64,000 bases of DNA from Deinococcales bacterium (GTDB lineage Bacteria; Deinococcota; Deinococci; Deinococcales; JAAFIG01): NCBI GenBank assembly GCA_013298595.1, contig JAAFIG010000023.1, positions 1 to 64,000 of the forward strand, given 5' to 3'. Below, piece by piece: positions 8,807-18,859 of the stretch; position 1 is the first letter of the stretch; each line of letters starts with the position of its first letter. Position numbers and translations under genes: made by a program. Below the pieces are notes generated by a model. The model saw only the letters and a program-made list of their open reading frames with translations, did no database searches and was not told the origin of the DNA.

Positions 8807-11800
8807 ATGAAACATGTCTTCACTTTACTCGCACTGACGCTGGCAATTGTTGCTTGTGCACCTGCACCAACTCCTAAAATTACGGTCACTCGAGATGGTC
8901 TGGTAGTTGTGCAACGCAATCAGACCAAAAAATTTGTGGCTTTGCTCGAGAATACAGCGGGTTCACCTGTCTGGTCACTCGAGCCGAATGTGGGTTCTTT
9001 AAGCCCTAATAATCTCGAGGCGATTTACACCGCACCGAATATCATTTCTGCGGCACAGAACATCACGGTTAAAGCTTGTGTTGGTAGCATTTGTGGTACA
9101 GAAATTGTTACGCTCGAGCCACCACCTGCTTTTACTGTGCTACTGGATAAAAATAGTATTGTGGGTTTGCCTGTTGGTGGTGCGTGCGGTGTCACAGCAA
9201 CAGTACAAAGTTCAACTGAAGGTGTGACTTGGCGTTCGAGTAACGAAGCTGTTGCCACGGTCTCGAGTGCTGGTTTGGTCACAGCCGTCAGTGCTGGGCA
9301 AGCGCAAATTAGTGCAGTGGCATTGGGTAATCCTAGTAGTCAAGCGGTTTTAACTGTGGATACAGTTGCGGAAAATATGGCTAAACTGACTGCCACCATT
9401 AGCAACCCTCGAGTTTCAGTTAATGATCTCGAGCCAATTGCTGCCAAGCTCGAGAATATGGCGTGTGCCAATCTGAGTTTTGTTGCTAGTGCTGGGAGTA
9501 TCTCAAGCGAAGGGTTGTTTACTGCGCCAAGTGCAGCTGGTACAAGTACTGTTACAGTCGAAGCTACCACTGGCAGTGTGAAACGCACTGTAGTTTTACC
9601 CCTCGAGATTGCGTTTTGGTCGCCAAGCAATTCATTGCCAACGGGTCTGCAAATCCAAGCATTGCATAGTAGTCCAACTGGTGAAATTTATGCTGGTACA
9701 AACGATGGTGTGCTGCGTTTTGATGCTAATAGTGAAACTTGGATTGCACTGCGTGGCACCAGAGGTGGACTCGAGAACACCAGTATCAGTTCGCTCGAGT
9801 TTATGGCTGATGGCACGCTACTGGTTGGTACGGATAATGGTGTCTATAAGCAAGCTTTTGGCAGTAGCAGTTTTGTTCGTACTGCTTCGTTTAATGCCAC
9901 TACGCCATACACCACAGGTTTACCAGTCAATCAAACTGTTTTTGATTTGTTAAAAGTGGGTAATACCATGTACGCAGCACTCGAGGCATGGACAAATAAT
10001 GGCAGTGCTTACCAAGTATTTAAGCTCGAGAATGATGTCTGGAGTGCTTTGCCACCACTGCCTGAAACAAGAAATGCTGTGTCATTAACCACACTTGGTT
10101 CGGATATTGTGGTTAGTTTGAGCAATGGCGCAATGTATCAGTTCACAAGTGGAACTTGGAATTTGCTCTCGAGCACCAAACCGAATATAGGTTCTTTACA
10201 AACCATTGGTAGCACCATTTATGGAACTCGAGCCATTTCTGGAGATAACGGCGTGTTTAAGCTCGAGGCTGGCACATGGAGTCTCGAGAAAGGCGGTTTT
10301 CCGTTTGGGCAATTGCTGAAAAATGGGTCTGGTTTACTCTGGGCAGATAGTAATTTGGTGCGGAACAATGGGCAAAATTGGGCTGGGTTGGGCAGCAACG
10401 CAACGTTGCCTTTTAATGCGCGGCATATTGCAGTGGCTCGAGATGGACGGGTATATGTGTCTTTTCTCGATGCCGCGCAAGTTTGGCAAGTCTGGCGTTC
10501 ACCAAAAGCGGCTGTGTCAACCGATGCACCTGCCGTTAATGTGACAGGAATTACCGTAAACCCCAGCAGTGTTGCCATGCGTGTTGGTACATTCCAACCA
10601 CTTGGTGCCACAGTTGTTGGTGGTACAGGTGTTATCTGGCTTTCGAGTAACGAAGCCATCGCTCGAGTCTCTGAAGATGGTGTGCTCGAAGGGATTGGCA
10701 ATGGCACAACCACGGTATTAGCGATTGCTCGTGATAACCCAAGTTTTCGTAGCACAATTACTGTAACTGTCTCGAGTCCCGATGCTGTTCTGAGTGGGAT
10801 TACTTTGCATGGTGCAAACGAACTTGAAGTGGCAAGTAGCACTCAATTACAAGCGCAACTCGAGACAAATTACTTAACAACTCAAGCCACTACAGAACCC
10901 GATGCACGCCTAATTTGGACAAGTAGCGACACAAACCTTGCGACTGTTTCCTTGAGTGGTTTAGTCACAGGTATCGCCGTTGGTAGCGTAACAATCCGTG
11001 CCTCGAGTGTGGCGAAACCAAATTTACGTGGCGAAATTGTTTTGCAAATCAAACCCAGCACTGTACTAGCAGGCAACGGCGAATGGCAACTCGAAGCGTT
11101 GTTACCACTGAACATTACCCCGAATAATTTGGCAAGCCTCGAGTTTCGGATTTTAGCGGTTCATGGCACTCGTTTATATGCCAGTGTGCAAGGCAATGGC
11201 ACTTGGTCTAAGGCATTAACGGGTAACACTTGGACTCGAGAAACCCTACCCAGCGGTAGCAACCTGCCCGATGTCAAAGATTTTGCATCAGGCAGTAATG
11301 TACTAATTGCCGCTGCCGCCAATGGCAAGGTGCTGATTCTCGAGAGTGGTAGTTGGCGCGAAAGCAGTGTTGGCGGTACAGAACCTGTGACCCAAGTACT
11401 GATTGTTGGTAGCACTTGGTATGCAGGTATCTCGAGTGATGGCACAAACCCAGCCAAGGTGATGCGTTTTGATGGTACAAGTTGGGTCAGCACAGGCACT
11501 GGCTTAGGTATTGGTAATAACAACAGCATTGGCGCTTTGGGCGGATTGGCTGTATCGCAAAATCAAATTTATACTGTCATGAGCAACGGTTTTGTTTATA
11601 AACTCGAGGCGGGTATTTGGCAAACCGTGGCTAATCAAATTGTGGATAATCAAGGTAACGGCGTGCGTTTACGCGACATTGTTGCTGACGATACAGGCAA
11701 TCTTTTTGTGACAGGTAATGGATTACAGATTTTAGCAGCAGGGAGCAGCACTTGGCGCACCATTCATAGCATCAGCACTGCCGACCGACTGAGTTACACA

Positions 11801-13408
11801 GGCACTTCAATTCTGATTGGAGCCAGCGGCGATGCCCTCGAGTTACGTTTACCAAGTCTGATGCTGGTACGCTTAGGCAGCACCGATCCGTTCCTGAATA
11901 AAAACATTAAAAGCGTGGTTTTAGATGCCTCGAGCAACACGGTCTACGCTGGTCTGAGCTTTCCTGATGTCGGCATGAACAACATTTACAAAGTGCAACC
12001 CGACCCTCGAGCCGCTGGTATCAACAACGATTTACCACTGACCAGCGCCTCTTATCTTGGCTCGAGTGGTGGTGATAATGCGATGGGTGCCGATATTCAA
12101 CCCGATGGCAGCCTTGTGCTGGCAGGCAGACTCGAGCGTACCAATCTTGGGCAAACCCCAACGCATTTATTGGGCGGTGGCGCTGGTGCAATTATTCGAC
12201 TGAGTTTTGATGGCAAAAAAGTGCTGAGTATCACACGCATTGGCGATCAAATCCTTGATCTTGAAGTTAACCGCAGCAATGGTCAGATTGCCATTGCCAC
12301 CAATCTTGGTATTGCTGTGCTTTCCGCTGATGCTAAAAATATTATTTGGAGTATTGCCGACCCGAGCACTGACAGTGGCAGACGCATTGCCATTGGTTCG
12401 GACGGCACTGTGGTGGCTTTAACCACCAAGAAAATACAGGTTTTTAATGCCACAGGTACAGAAATCGGCTCGAGACAACTAAATAATAGTTTCGTCTTGG
12501 ATATTGCCATAGACGCAAATAGCCAAAGTGTTTTTGTGACAGGTATGGACAATAAAACCTTACCGTCCGATAACACATTACCAAATGCACCAGTGCAAGT
12601 GGCATACTTATTTTCTTACCCCTACGATTTAACAAACCGCAAATGGACTAACTGGAATTACAGTGGTTTAGACCTCAACGGACAAGAAGCCGATACCAGA
12701 GGCTACCGAGTCAGCATGGGACGCGATAACAAACTGTATTTCCTTGGCGAAAACGCAGGTGGTAATAGTATTTTCCGCTGGGATCCACGCAGCCCAATTG
12801 GGATTGTTAGCAATGGCAGACGTGGTTTAATCGAAACCAGTTGCAACTGCTGGATAAATTTTGACCAATACAACCAACCCTATAATTCAGCATCACCACA
12901 TTTTGCCTACTACGCTCGACTCGAGCCAAGCACAGGTACTATTCTCAAAGGACAATTCTTAGTACCACGATTGCCCAACACACAAAGTAATACCTTTCGG
13001 GTACGTGCCATCAGTGCCGACGAAAACGGACAAATTATCATTGGTGGACTAAGTGCTTATGGCATCGAAAACCGCAGTGGCAAACGTGTGGCAGGACAAA
13101 ACCTTGGCGAATATGGCGGAGCTGACCTAACCATTGTTGTTATCTCGAGCGACCTACGCAGCCGCGTTGCTTGGCATCCATTTAACAAAGACAGCGGCAC
13201 CGATACAAACAACAACGGCATCACTGAAGCTTTTAACGGTGGTAGCAGCGAAGCAACAGCAGTGGCTGCCAGCAACGGCAAAGTTGTTTATGCCGCGATT
13301 GCTGCGGCTGGGCAATTTGTTACCACCAATGCGATTCAAGCCAACCCCTCGAGCGACCTGAGTAAATTTGATACCGATGCGTTCTTTGCGGTTGTACCAT
13401 TGAAATAA
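8807..13408 (+). CDS. Giant surface lipoprotein with Ig-like Big2 domains and propeller-like repeats
   Basis: The 1533-residue product begins at the ATG at 8807 with a lipoprotein signal, MKHVFTLLALTLAIVAC; an upstream in-frame extension would bury this signal. Three Big2-type domains are recognisable by the WxSSNxxxATVSxxGLVTG pattern: near residues 130-190 (RSSNEAVATVSSAGLVTAV), near 600-660 (LSSNEAIARVSEDGVLEGI) and near 690-745 (TSSDTNLATVSLSGLVTGI). Between and after them are many short repeated blades such as GTNDGVLRFDANSETWIAL and YAGISSDGTNPAKVMRFDG, typical of beta-propellers, and a C-terminal region resembling SBBP-type repeats. It is likely anchored outside the cytoplasmic membrane with a binding or adhesive role. 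CTCGAG is especially dense in its first 3 kb. Confidence 0.8.
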   Translation: MKHVFTLLALTLAIVACAPAPTPKITVTRDGLVVVQRNQTKKFVALLENTAGSPVWSLEPNVGSLSPNNLEAIYTAPNIISAAQNITVKACVGSICGTEIVTLEPPPAFTVLLDKNSIVGLPVGGACGVTATVQSSTEGVTWRSSNEAVATVSSAGLVTAVSAGQAQISAVALGNPSSQAVLTVDTVAENMAKLTATISNPRVSVNDLEPIAAKLENMACANLSFVASAGSISSEGLFTAPSAAGTSTVTVEATTGSVKRTVVLPLEIAFWSPSNSLPTGLQIQALHSSPTGEIYAGTNDGVLRFDANSETWIALRGTRGGLENTSISSLEFMADGTLLVGTDNGVYKQAFGSSSFVRTASFNATTPYTTGLPVNQTVFDLLKVGNTMYAALEAWTNNGSAYQVFKLENDVWSALPPLPETRNAVSLTTLGSDIVVSLSNGAMYQFTSGTWNLLSSTKPNIGSLQTIGSTIYGTRAISGDNGVFKLEAGTWSLEKGGFPFGQLLKNGSGLLWADSNLVRNNGQNWAGLGSNATLPFNARHIAVARDGRVYVSFLDAAQVWQVWRSPKAAVSTDAPAVNVTGITVNPSSVAMRVGTFQPLGATVVGGTGVIWLSSNEAIARVSEDGVLEGIGNGTTTVLAIARDNPSFRSTITVTVSSPDAVLSGITLHGANELEVASSTQLQAQLETNYLTTQATTEPDARLIWTSSDTNLATVSLSGLVTGIAVGSVTIRASSVAKPNLRGEIVLQIKPSTVLAGNGEWQLEALLPLNITPNNLASLEFRILAVHGTRLYASVQGNGTWSKALTGNTWTRETLPSGSNLPDVKDFASGSNVLIAAAANGKVLILESGSWRESSVGGTEPVTQVLIVGSTWYAGISSDGTNPAKVMRFDGTSWVSTGTGLGIGNNNSIGALGGLAVSQNQIYTVMSNGFVYKLEAGIWQTVANQIVDNQGNGVRLRDIVADDTGNLFVTGNGLQILAAGSSTWRTIHSISTADRLSYTGTSILIGASGDALELRLPSLMLVRLGSTDPFLNKNIKSVVLDASSNTVYAGLSFPDVGMNNIYKVQPDPRAAGINNDLPLTSASYLGSSGGDNAMGADIQPDGSLVLAGRLERTNLGQTPTHLLGGGAGAIIRLSFDGKKVLSITRIGDQILDLEVNRSNGQIAIATNLGIAVLSADAKNIIWSIADPSTDSGRRIAIGSDGTVVALTTKKIQVFNATGTEIGSRQLNNSFVLDIAIDANSQSVFVTGMDNKTLPSDNTLPNAPVQVAYLFSYPYDLTNRKWTNWNYSGLDLNGQEADTRGYRVSMGRDNKLYFLGENAGGNSIFRWDPRSPIGIVSNGRRGLIETSCNCWINFDQYNQPYNSASPHFAYYARLEPSTGTILKGQFLVPRLPNTQSNTFRVRAISADENGQIIIGGLSAYGIENRSGKRVAGQNLGEYGGADLTIVVISSDLRSRVAWHPFNKDSGTDTNNNGITEAFNGGSSEATAVAASNGKVVYAAIAAAGQFVTTNAIQANPSSDLSKFDTDAFFAVVPLK

Positions 13409-13477
13409 TACCAATGTGTTTGTTGTCTACTTCTGGCATTTTCGTTGGCTTGAAGGCTTTATTGAGCATTGCATGTG

Positions 13478-13505
13478 TTTGAGTGTAAACAATCTGTCGT
13501 ATACT
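13478..13505 (+). promoter_or_regulatory. Promoter of leaderless MFS gene
   Basis: TTTGAG, a 16-base spacer and TATACT are followed by 5 bases (AGCCC) and the ATG at 13511; no ribosome binding site is present. Confidence 0.6.
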
Positions 13506-13510
13506 AGCCC

Positions 13511-14758
13511 ATGATAACAGCCACAACTCGAGCACCGATTTCGCGGTACTTGGCACTTTGTGCTTATTGGTTTGGTTTTTCGTTTCACTGGTTTTTCTTA
13601 TTGCCGATTCTCATGCCTGCCGATGTGACACGGCTGGTTGGAGAGGCAAACAAAGGTGCTTATCTGGGTTGGTTAGCAGGTTTAGCCGCAATTATTCCTT
13701 TGGTGTTACCGCCATTTCTTGGTATTTGGTCAGATAGACTTGGTAAACGCTTAGTGTTTTTGCTGTGGGGAACAGTCGTTAATATCCTTGGGCTTGGCAT
13801 CATGTTAATTGCTCCAAGTTTTTGGGTTTATGCACTTGCGTACTTGTTGGTTCAACTGGGTAATAGTGTTGCCAGCACGCCCTACACTGCAATTATTCCC
13901 GATACTGTACCTGTTGAAGATCGCGGACGAGCCAGTGGCATCATGGGGTTCTTTCAATTGTTTAGCCAAATTGCAGGTGGTGTTGCTGCCTTTGCATTAG
14001 GTGGCTCGAGAGAAGGGCAATACCTGATTATTATTGCCGTGCTGGGTTTAACCACATTTATAACGTATGCCACAACTCGAGAACCAACAAGAAAAACACT
14101 TTCGGAAGGGTTTCCTGATTTCAAAATATATTTCACAGATGCCTACAAAGATTTTCGTTGGGTGTTTTTAACTCGAGCCTTATCCGAAACTGGGCGTTTT
14201 GCAGTGCAGCCTTTTTTACAATTTTACTTGCAGGATGTGATTCGGGTTTTTGCCTTGGGCAGTTTTGTGATTGCCACAAAAGAGGGAGTGCCTGATGCTG
14301 GTTTAGCTTTAACTTTGTTATTAATTTGTTTGTCTTTGACGGCTGCGGTCACCGCAATCTTCTCAGGCGGGATTTCCGATAAGGTTGGTAAGCGCCCAAT
14401 TGTCATGATTGCCAGTTTTGCCATGGCATTAGCTGCGGGTGGTTTTGCTTTCTCGAGCAATTACCCGATTGCAGTGGTTTTTGGTTTAGCGTTTGGTTTT
14501 GGCTATGGTGCGTTTGTTTCGGTAGATTGGGCATTGGGTACAAGTGTGTTACCACATCCTGAACATAATGCCAGAGATATGGGTGTTTGGCATATTGCCA
14601 TGGTTTTTCCTCAGTTATTCCAAGGTTTTTTTGGTCAGGTTTTAGATGCTGGTAACAAAGCCAGTCCCAATGGTGGTTATCCTATTTTGTTTGGTGTTGC
14701 CGTGGTGTTCTTTGTACTGGGTGGCGCATTTATTTCAAAGGTACGTGGGGTGCGTTAA
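13511..14758 (+). CDS. MFS transporter, sugar/cation-symporter-like
   Basis: This 415-residue integral membrane protein has about twelve hydrophobic segments. The characteristic loop between segments 2 and 3 reads GIWSDRLGKR, and the second half repeats it as GGISDKVGKR, the MFS A-motif pair. The N-terminal YWFGFSFHWFFLLPILMP and the SVASTPYTAIIPDTVPVEDRGRASG segment resemble the GPH or SLC45-like sugar transporters, where the PYxALIPD motif is common. Substrate cannot be told from sequence. A tandem repeat of 23-base period spans its stop codon. The following aminotransferase has its own -10 element, so the two genes are probably transcribed separately. Confidence 0.85.
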   Translation: MITATTRAPISRYLALCAYWFGFSFHWFFLLPILMPADVTRLVGEANKGAYLGWLAGLAAIIPLVLPPFLGIWSDRLGKRLVFLLWGTVVNILGLGIMLIAPSFWVYALAYLLVQLGNSVASTPYTAIIPDTVPVEDRGRASGIMGFFQLFSQIAGGVAAFALGGSREGQYLIIIAVLGLTTFITYATTREPTRKTLSEGFPDFKIYFTDAYKDFRWVFLTRALSETGRFAVQPFLQFYLQDVIRVFALGSFVIATKEGVPDAGLALTLLLICLSLTAAVTAIFSGGISDKVGKRPIVMIASFAMALAAGGFAFSSNYPIAVVFGLAFGFGYGAFVSVDWALGTSVLPHPEHNARDMGVWHIAMVFPQLFQGFFGQVLDAGNKASPNGGYPILFGVAVVFFVLGGAFISKVRGVR

Positions 14759-14780
14759 CCCCAATATGCGGGGTGCGTTA
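14747..14780 (+). repeat. Tandem repeat spanning the MFS stop codon
   Basis: GGGGTGCGTTA at 14747-14757 is repeated at 14770-14780, a 23-base period. The first copy encodes the last residues (GVR) and the first bases of the stop codon; the second lies just after it. Similar stop-spanning repeats occur at 18761, 20501 and 59486. Confidence 0.7.
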
Positions 14781-14835
14781 GCTTCAAGCGTGTTTTTATA
14801 GACTCGAGGCTTATAAAAAAGCTAAACTGCTTGTC

Positions 14836-16257
14836 ATGGCTTTACAACTTCCTGTGCGTGCAGCAGATGTGCTCAGTGGCGCGTATACAAATGGTTTACG
14901 TGATGAAATAGCGTTTGGTAATGGCGATCTCATTCGTTCACTCGAGTCTTTGGGGATTGCTGGTCCATATAAAACGGTTTCACCTTGGGAACTCGAGGAT
15001 TTGCGTGGGCAACGAAAAATCAATGCGGGTGGCTACGCGGCTATTCCATTTGGCGATCAGTTCCCGCCATTAATCGAGTTTTTACAAAGCTTTTTAGCGC
15101 AGGATCGCAGTATTGGTTTGCCACAACAAAGTGCTAGTCATTGGCGGGCGGCTCTCGAGACAAATTTAGTGGCGTTACTGACGCAGTTTGCGCCGAGCCA
15201 TGCGGACTCGAGAGTATTTTTTTCTAATTCTGGTACAGAAGCCATCGAGACTGCACTGAAGTTTGTCAAAGCAGCTCGTCCTAAAGCCAAAGAAATTATT
15301 AATTTTAAGGGTGCGTATCATGGTAAAACCTTTGGTGCTTTAGCTGTCACGCCAAATAACGAGTACCAAGAATTGTTTCGTCCACTCATGCCCAATGTCA
15401 CCACATTGCCTTATGGCGATGCAGCTGCGCTCGAGAGCACCATTAAACAATTGGGAGCCGATAAAATCTGTGCTGTCATGCTCGAGCCTGTTCAAGGCGA
15501 AGCTGGGGTGATTGCTCCACCCGATGGTTTTCTGGCAGAAATTGGTAGGCTTTGCCGTAAGCATGGCATTCTAATTATTGCCGATGAAATTCAAACTGGG
15601 CTGGGGCGTACAGGGCATTATTTTGCCAGCATCGCCGCTGGTTTAGAACCAGACATTATTACGCTGGCTAAACCGCTTGGTGGTGGCATTTTGGCAATTG
15701 GGGCAACCATTGCCAGAAAAACTATTTTTAATAAAACATTGGCGGGCTTTTCAAGTAAACGCCACAGCAATACCTTCGGTGGTAATAGTATTTCAATGGC
15801 GCTCGGTATGAAGTGCTTAGAACTGATTATTGATAACGACTTGCCCGAACGTTCAGCTCGGCTGGGTGCTATGGCACTCGAGCGGTTTAAGGTCTTAAAA
15901 GAAAAATATCCCACACTACTCGAGGATGTTCGTGGGGCAGGTTTACTGATTGCTTTACAATTTCGCACGGTTTTACCACCCAAAATGATCCCTGGTCTCG
16001 AGGAATTGGTTGGTGAACTCAGTGGAGCACTGGGGGTGCGAATGATTTATGAAGGTGGGGTAGTCGCCAATTTTGCCCTGTCCAGTAAGCGTGTGGCTCG
16101 GTTTACTCCTGCACTGAATATGCCTGAAGATATTTTTGAGCGTTTAGTTAGTAATGTCGAAAAAACCATTCATGGGTATAAAACAGCCAATACCATGTTG
16201 CGGCGAATGCCATTGGATCGTTTGATTCGGCTTGGGCGTTTAGGTTTTGCCAAGTAA
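14836..16257 (+). CDS. Class III PLP-dependent aminotransferase
   Basis: The 473-residue enzyme belongs to the ornithine/acetylornithine/putrescine aminotransferase group. It shows FFSNSGTEAIETALKFVKAA (cofactor phosphate binding), FKGAYHGKTFGALAVT, CAVMLEPVQGEAGV, the Asp-containing LIIADEIQTGLGRTG and the catalytic Lys in ITLAKPLGGG. The substrate amine is not certain; length and sequence are compatible with putrescine or ornithine transamination. TAAACT lies 7 bases before the ATG, so it is probably leaderless. A CheY-like regulator gene follows 34 bases downstream with its own -10 element. The N-terminal 60 residues (VLSGAYTNGLRDEIAFGNGD) extend beyond the minimal family core. Confidence 0.9.
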   Translation: MALQLPVRAADVLSGAYTNGLRDEIAFGNGDLIRSLESLGIAGPYKTVSPWELEDLRGQRKINAGGYAAIPFGDQFPPLIEFLQSFLAQDRSIGLPQQSASHWRAALETNLVALLTQFAPSHADSRVFFSNSGTEAIETALKFVKAARPKAKEIINFKGAYHGKTFGALAVTPNNEYQELFRPLMPNVTTLPYGDAAALESTIKQLGADKICAVMLEPVQGEAGVIAPPDGFLAEIGRLCRKHGILIIADEIQTGLGRTGHYFASIAAGLEPDIITLAKPLGGGILAIGATIARKTIFNKTLAGFSSKRHSNTFGGNSISMALGMKCLELIIDNDLPERSARLGAMALERFKVLKEKYPTLLEDVRGAGLLIALQFRTVLPPKMIPGLEELVGELSGALGVRMIYEGGVVANFALSSKRVARFTPALNMPEDIFERLVSNVEKTIHGYKTANTMLRRMPLDRLIRLGRLGFAK

Positions 16258-16291
16258 GCACACCCATAAAAAATTGCGTTAGAATAGAGCG

Positions 16292-16723
16292 ATGCCAGAC
16301 TCTGCTGTTATTCTCACTGCCGATGATTCAGAACAAATTCGTAGTTTACTCGAGATGATTTTATCTGCCGATGGTCATACTGTGGTGCAAACCAATGATG
16401 GTCGAGCAGCTTTGGGCTGGCTCAAGGACAACACACCAGATTTGATGATTCTTGATGTCACCATGCCTTTTTTAGATGGTATTGAGGTCTGTTCAAGAGC
16501 CAAACGTGTCTCGAGATTGCGGGCTACACCAATTATTATTTTAACAGCCCATACCGATGATGAGTCGCGGCAACGGGCTAAGTTGGCTGGCGCAGATGCG
16601 TTTGTCAATAAACCATTGTCGGGTAAGAATTTGCGTTCGACTATTCAAGAGATGCTGGTCAAACGGGCTGAGCTAAAAGCCAAAATGGAAGCAGAAGACG
16701 AAGTTTCTGCTAAAGCCTTTTAA
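16292..16723 (+). CDS. Single-domain response regulator (CheY-like)
   Basis: The 143-residue product is a lone receiver domain: acidic pair in LTADDSEQ near residue 11, phosphoacceptor Asp in LMILDVTMPF near 56, Thr in IIILTAHTDD near 86 and the conserved Lys in FVNKPLS near 109. A charged helical tail (LVKRAELKAKMEAEDE) follows in place of an output domain. No histidine kinase adjoins, so it may be part of a phosphorelay or bind a partner. TAGAAT lies 6 bases before the ATG (leaderless). Its stop overlaps the stop of the convergent M29 peptidase gene by 4 bases. Confidence 0.9.
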   Translation: MPDSAVILTADDSEQIRSLLEMILSADGHTVVQTNDGRAALGWLKDNTPDLMILDVTMPFLDGIEVCSRAKRVSRLRATPIIILTAHTDDESRQRAKLAGADAFVNKPLSGKNLRSTIQEMLVKRAELKAKMEAEDEVSAKAF

Positions 16724-17802
16724 ACAAATTTACCATTTTCCTGAAAGACTTCACCGTCTATGGTAATTCGACCATCGCGCTGCATATCAAGGATTAAATC
16801 CCAGTGCAGCGCACTTTTGTTTAAGCCACCACATTCGCCATAACTCGAGCCGATAGCAAGATGGGCTGTACCACCAATTTTTTCGTCAAATAAAATGTTT
16901 TTTGTGGCTTTGGTAATGCCATAATTTGTACCAATGCCGATTTCACCTAGGAAACGGGCACCTTCGTCTATCTCGAGGGCGTTTTGTAAGTAATCATTGC
17001 CTTGGTCGGCACTGGCTTTGATAACTTTGCCATCCTTAAACCACAGTTCGACTCCACTGACAGTAAAACCAGAAAGGTTTGATGGCACTGTAAATTTAAC
17101 CACACCATTGGCGCTATCTTCGATGGGGCTGGTGAAAATTTCACCACTTGGCATGTTACGTTTCCCATCAGAATTACGCCATGTGCGCCCTGCTACGGAC
17201 AAAGTAATATCTGTGCCTGGGGCTTCTAAACGAATGGTTTTGGCTTGCCCAATCCGTTCAATCAATTGTTCTTGCATGGTGCGAATCTCGAGCCAACCAC
17301 GCCACGGCTCGTCGAGGTGCAAGAACATGGCATTGACCACAAATCGTTCAAATTCCTCGAGTGGCATGTCTGCATCTTTGGCGTAGCCTTCGGTGGGAAA
17401 TAATGTAACGCACCAGCGTTTACCTGCTCTGGCTGCACCGAGTTTTCCGAGGGTTTTACGGTGCCGCATCAGGTTCTCGGATTTAATTCGCTCTAAGCCA
17501 CGTAAATCAGATTCGGCTTCGATACGTAAAAACGCGTCTATGTGCCGCATTTGTTCGATATCGGCTGTTGGTATTTGATCGAGTTGTTTTTCTTTAGCAT
17601 GGCGATGAAAATCCATCATTTGTCCGGGGTAACCCAGTCGAAAAACAGGAAATGCTTCGCAATCAAGAATGGCATTGTGTAACTCTTGCACCAAAGGTAG
17701 GGCGAGGGTATTGGTTTGAATCATGATGGTTTCGCCAGGCGAAACTTCTAGGCAGTAATCGGTGAGGAGTCGCGCCCATCTCGAGAGGTAAATATCTTGC
17801 AC
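16720..17802 (-). CDS. Aminopeptidase T-like M29 family metallopeptidase
   Basis: The 360-residue enzyme matches peptidase family M29 (AmpS/PepS/aminopeptidase T), which removes N-terminal residues using two metal ions. The N-terminal LTDYCLEVSPGETIMIQTN and the C-terminal block GGTAHLAIGSSYGECGGLNKSALHWDLILDM, given here only as its landmarks GGTAHLAIGSSY and HWDLILDM, are diagnostic and contribute metal ligands. Usual length for the family is 360-410. The start is GTG at 17802, with TATGCT 6 bases upstream and no ribosome binding site, i.e. leaderless. It converges on the CheY-like gene with a 4-base overlap of stops. Confidence 0.9.
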   Translation of the reverse strand: MQDIYLSRWARLLTDYCLEVSPGETIMIQTNTLALPLVQELHNAILDCEAFPVFRLGYPGQMMDFHRHAKEKQLDQIPTADIEQMRHIDAFLRIEAESDLRGLERIKSENLMRHRKTLGKLGAARAGKRWCVTLFPTEGYAKDADMPLEEFERFVVNAMFLHLDEPWRGWLEIRTMQEQLIERIGQAKTIRLEAPGTDITLSVAGRTWRNSDGKRNMPSGEIFTSPIEDSANGVVKFTVPSNLSGFTVSGVELWFKDGKVIKASADQGNDYLQNALEIDEGARFLGEIGIGTNYGITKATKNILFDEKIGGTAHLAIGSSYGECGGLNKSALHWDLILDMQRDGRITIDGEVFQENGKFV

Positions 17803-18139
17803 CTTGGTAGCATAGTACAGAGATTGCTTTTTTGCGGGTTAAATCTAGCCTTTGTCGGCTGGTTAAGCCTTTTTTGAATTTGTTACTCTATTCACCGATC
17901 TGTTTTGCTCAACTTTAGTATCTGGAATTTCAGATTTTTTACATAAATAATTTCTATTTTCTGTTTTCAGTATAAAAACCTCACTATTTAGACTCGAGTT
18001 TAGTTTTTTTAAGAAATACTCCAAAAGCCAGTGGCACACATCTCAAACTCCTCCTCGAGCCAACATCTATTTCTCATAAAGCAGGTTTTTCACTTTCAAC
18101 CTGTGCAAACCTGTGCTAACCTCCCGCTCGGTGATACGA
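17803..18139. other. 337-base intergenic region
   Basis: Divergent gap between the M29 peptidase and the LysM/M23 peptidase. It is AT-rich in the middle and carries two CTCGAG sites (near 17992 and 18054). Beyond the -10 element of the M29 gene at its left edge I see no convincing RNA, ORF or operator. Confidence 0.5.
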
Positions 18140-18784
18140 ATGATGAAACGGTTCCGCACACTTATGCTTTCCCTCGCAGCAACCAGCCTTACCGCTGTTG
18201 CTTTTGCGGGTAGCATCACTGTACGTTCTGGAGATACCCTCTCGAGCATCGCAAATCGCGCTGGTGTCAGTGTTTCCACCTTACGCGACCTCAATAATAT
18301 CTCAGGCGATAAAATTCGCATTGGACAAACTTTACAAACCAGCGGACGCAGCAACAACAGTAGTAGCGTCTCGAGCCGTTACGAACGCCCTTTGTGGCCA
18401 CTCATGGGCACAATAACCCAACGGTACTCGTACCGAGGACCGAAACGCGGTCATGCAGGTATAGACTTGGCTGCCCCGACAGGTACACCCGTGTATGCAG
18501 CACTTTCTGGCACAGTCACATTTTCGGGTTGGAACCCATTTGGCTTTGGTCAATTGGTCAAAATTCGTGGCATAGACGGACGCGAATACTATTACGGACA
18601 TAACTCGAGAAGATTGGTACGGGTTGGACAACGTGTTCGCCAAGGTCAAATGATCTCGAGGGTTGGCAGTACAGGCAACAGCAGCGGTCCACATTTGCAT
18701 TTTGAAGTGCACAGTGGCAACCGCATCATTAACCCATTTGGTATTTTGCCAAGCAGCCGTTTACGTCAAGCCAGCTCGAGATAA
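18140..18784 (+). CDS. Secreted LysM/M23 cell-wall endopeptidase
   Basis: The product (about 214 residues from ATG 18140; ATG 18143 is equally possible) has a signal peptide (LMLSLAATSLTAVAFA), one LysM domain (ITVRSGDTLSSIANRAGVSV ... IRIGQTL) that binds peptidoglycan, a Ser-rich linker, and an M23 metallopeptidase domain. The M23 zinc ligands are visible in HAGIDLAAPTGTP and GPHLHFEVH, with YYYGHNSR contributing another His. It should cleave peptidoglycan cross-links outside the membrane. The 3' end, including the stop codon, is duplicated in tandem, and a strong terminator follows. Confidence 0.92.
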   Translation: MMKRFRTLMLSLAATSLTAVAFAGSITVRSGDTLSSIANRAGVSVSTLRDLNNISGDKIRIGQTLQTSGRSNNSSSVSSRYERPLWPLMGTITQRYSYRGPKRGHAGIDLAAPTGTPVYAALSGTVTFSGWNPFGFGQLVKIRGIDGREYYYGHNSRRLVRVGQRVRQGQMISRVGSTGNSSGPHLHFEVHSGNRIINPFGILPSSRLRQASSR

Positions 18785-18810
18785 ATCTGTTACGTCAAGC
18801 CAGCTCGAGA
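18761..18810 (+). repeat. Tandem repeat spanning the M23 gene stop codon
   Basis: A 21-base unit at 18761-18781 is repeated exactly at 18790-18810 (29-base period). The first copy encodes the C-terminal RQASSR; the second is outside the gene. Each copy contains a CTCGAG site. Confidence 0.85.
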
Positions 18811-18824
18811 AAATAACTAAACAC

Positions 18825-18855
18825 AAAATCGGGATTGCAATCCCGATTTTTCTTT
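18825..18855 (+). terminator. Rho-independent terminator of the M23 gene
   Basis: A perfect palindrome centred at 18837/18838 (ATCGGGATTGCAATCCCGAT core, 18828-18847) runs into TTTTTCTTTT. It separates the peptidase gene from the dehydrogenase promoter at 18860. Confidence 0.85.
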
Positions 18856-18859
18856 TGGG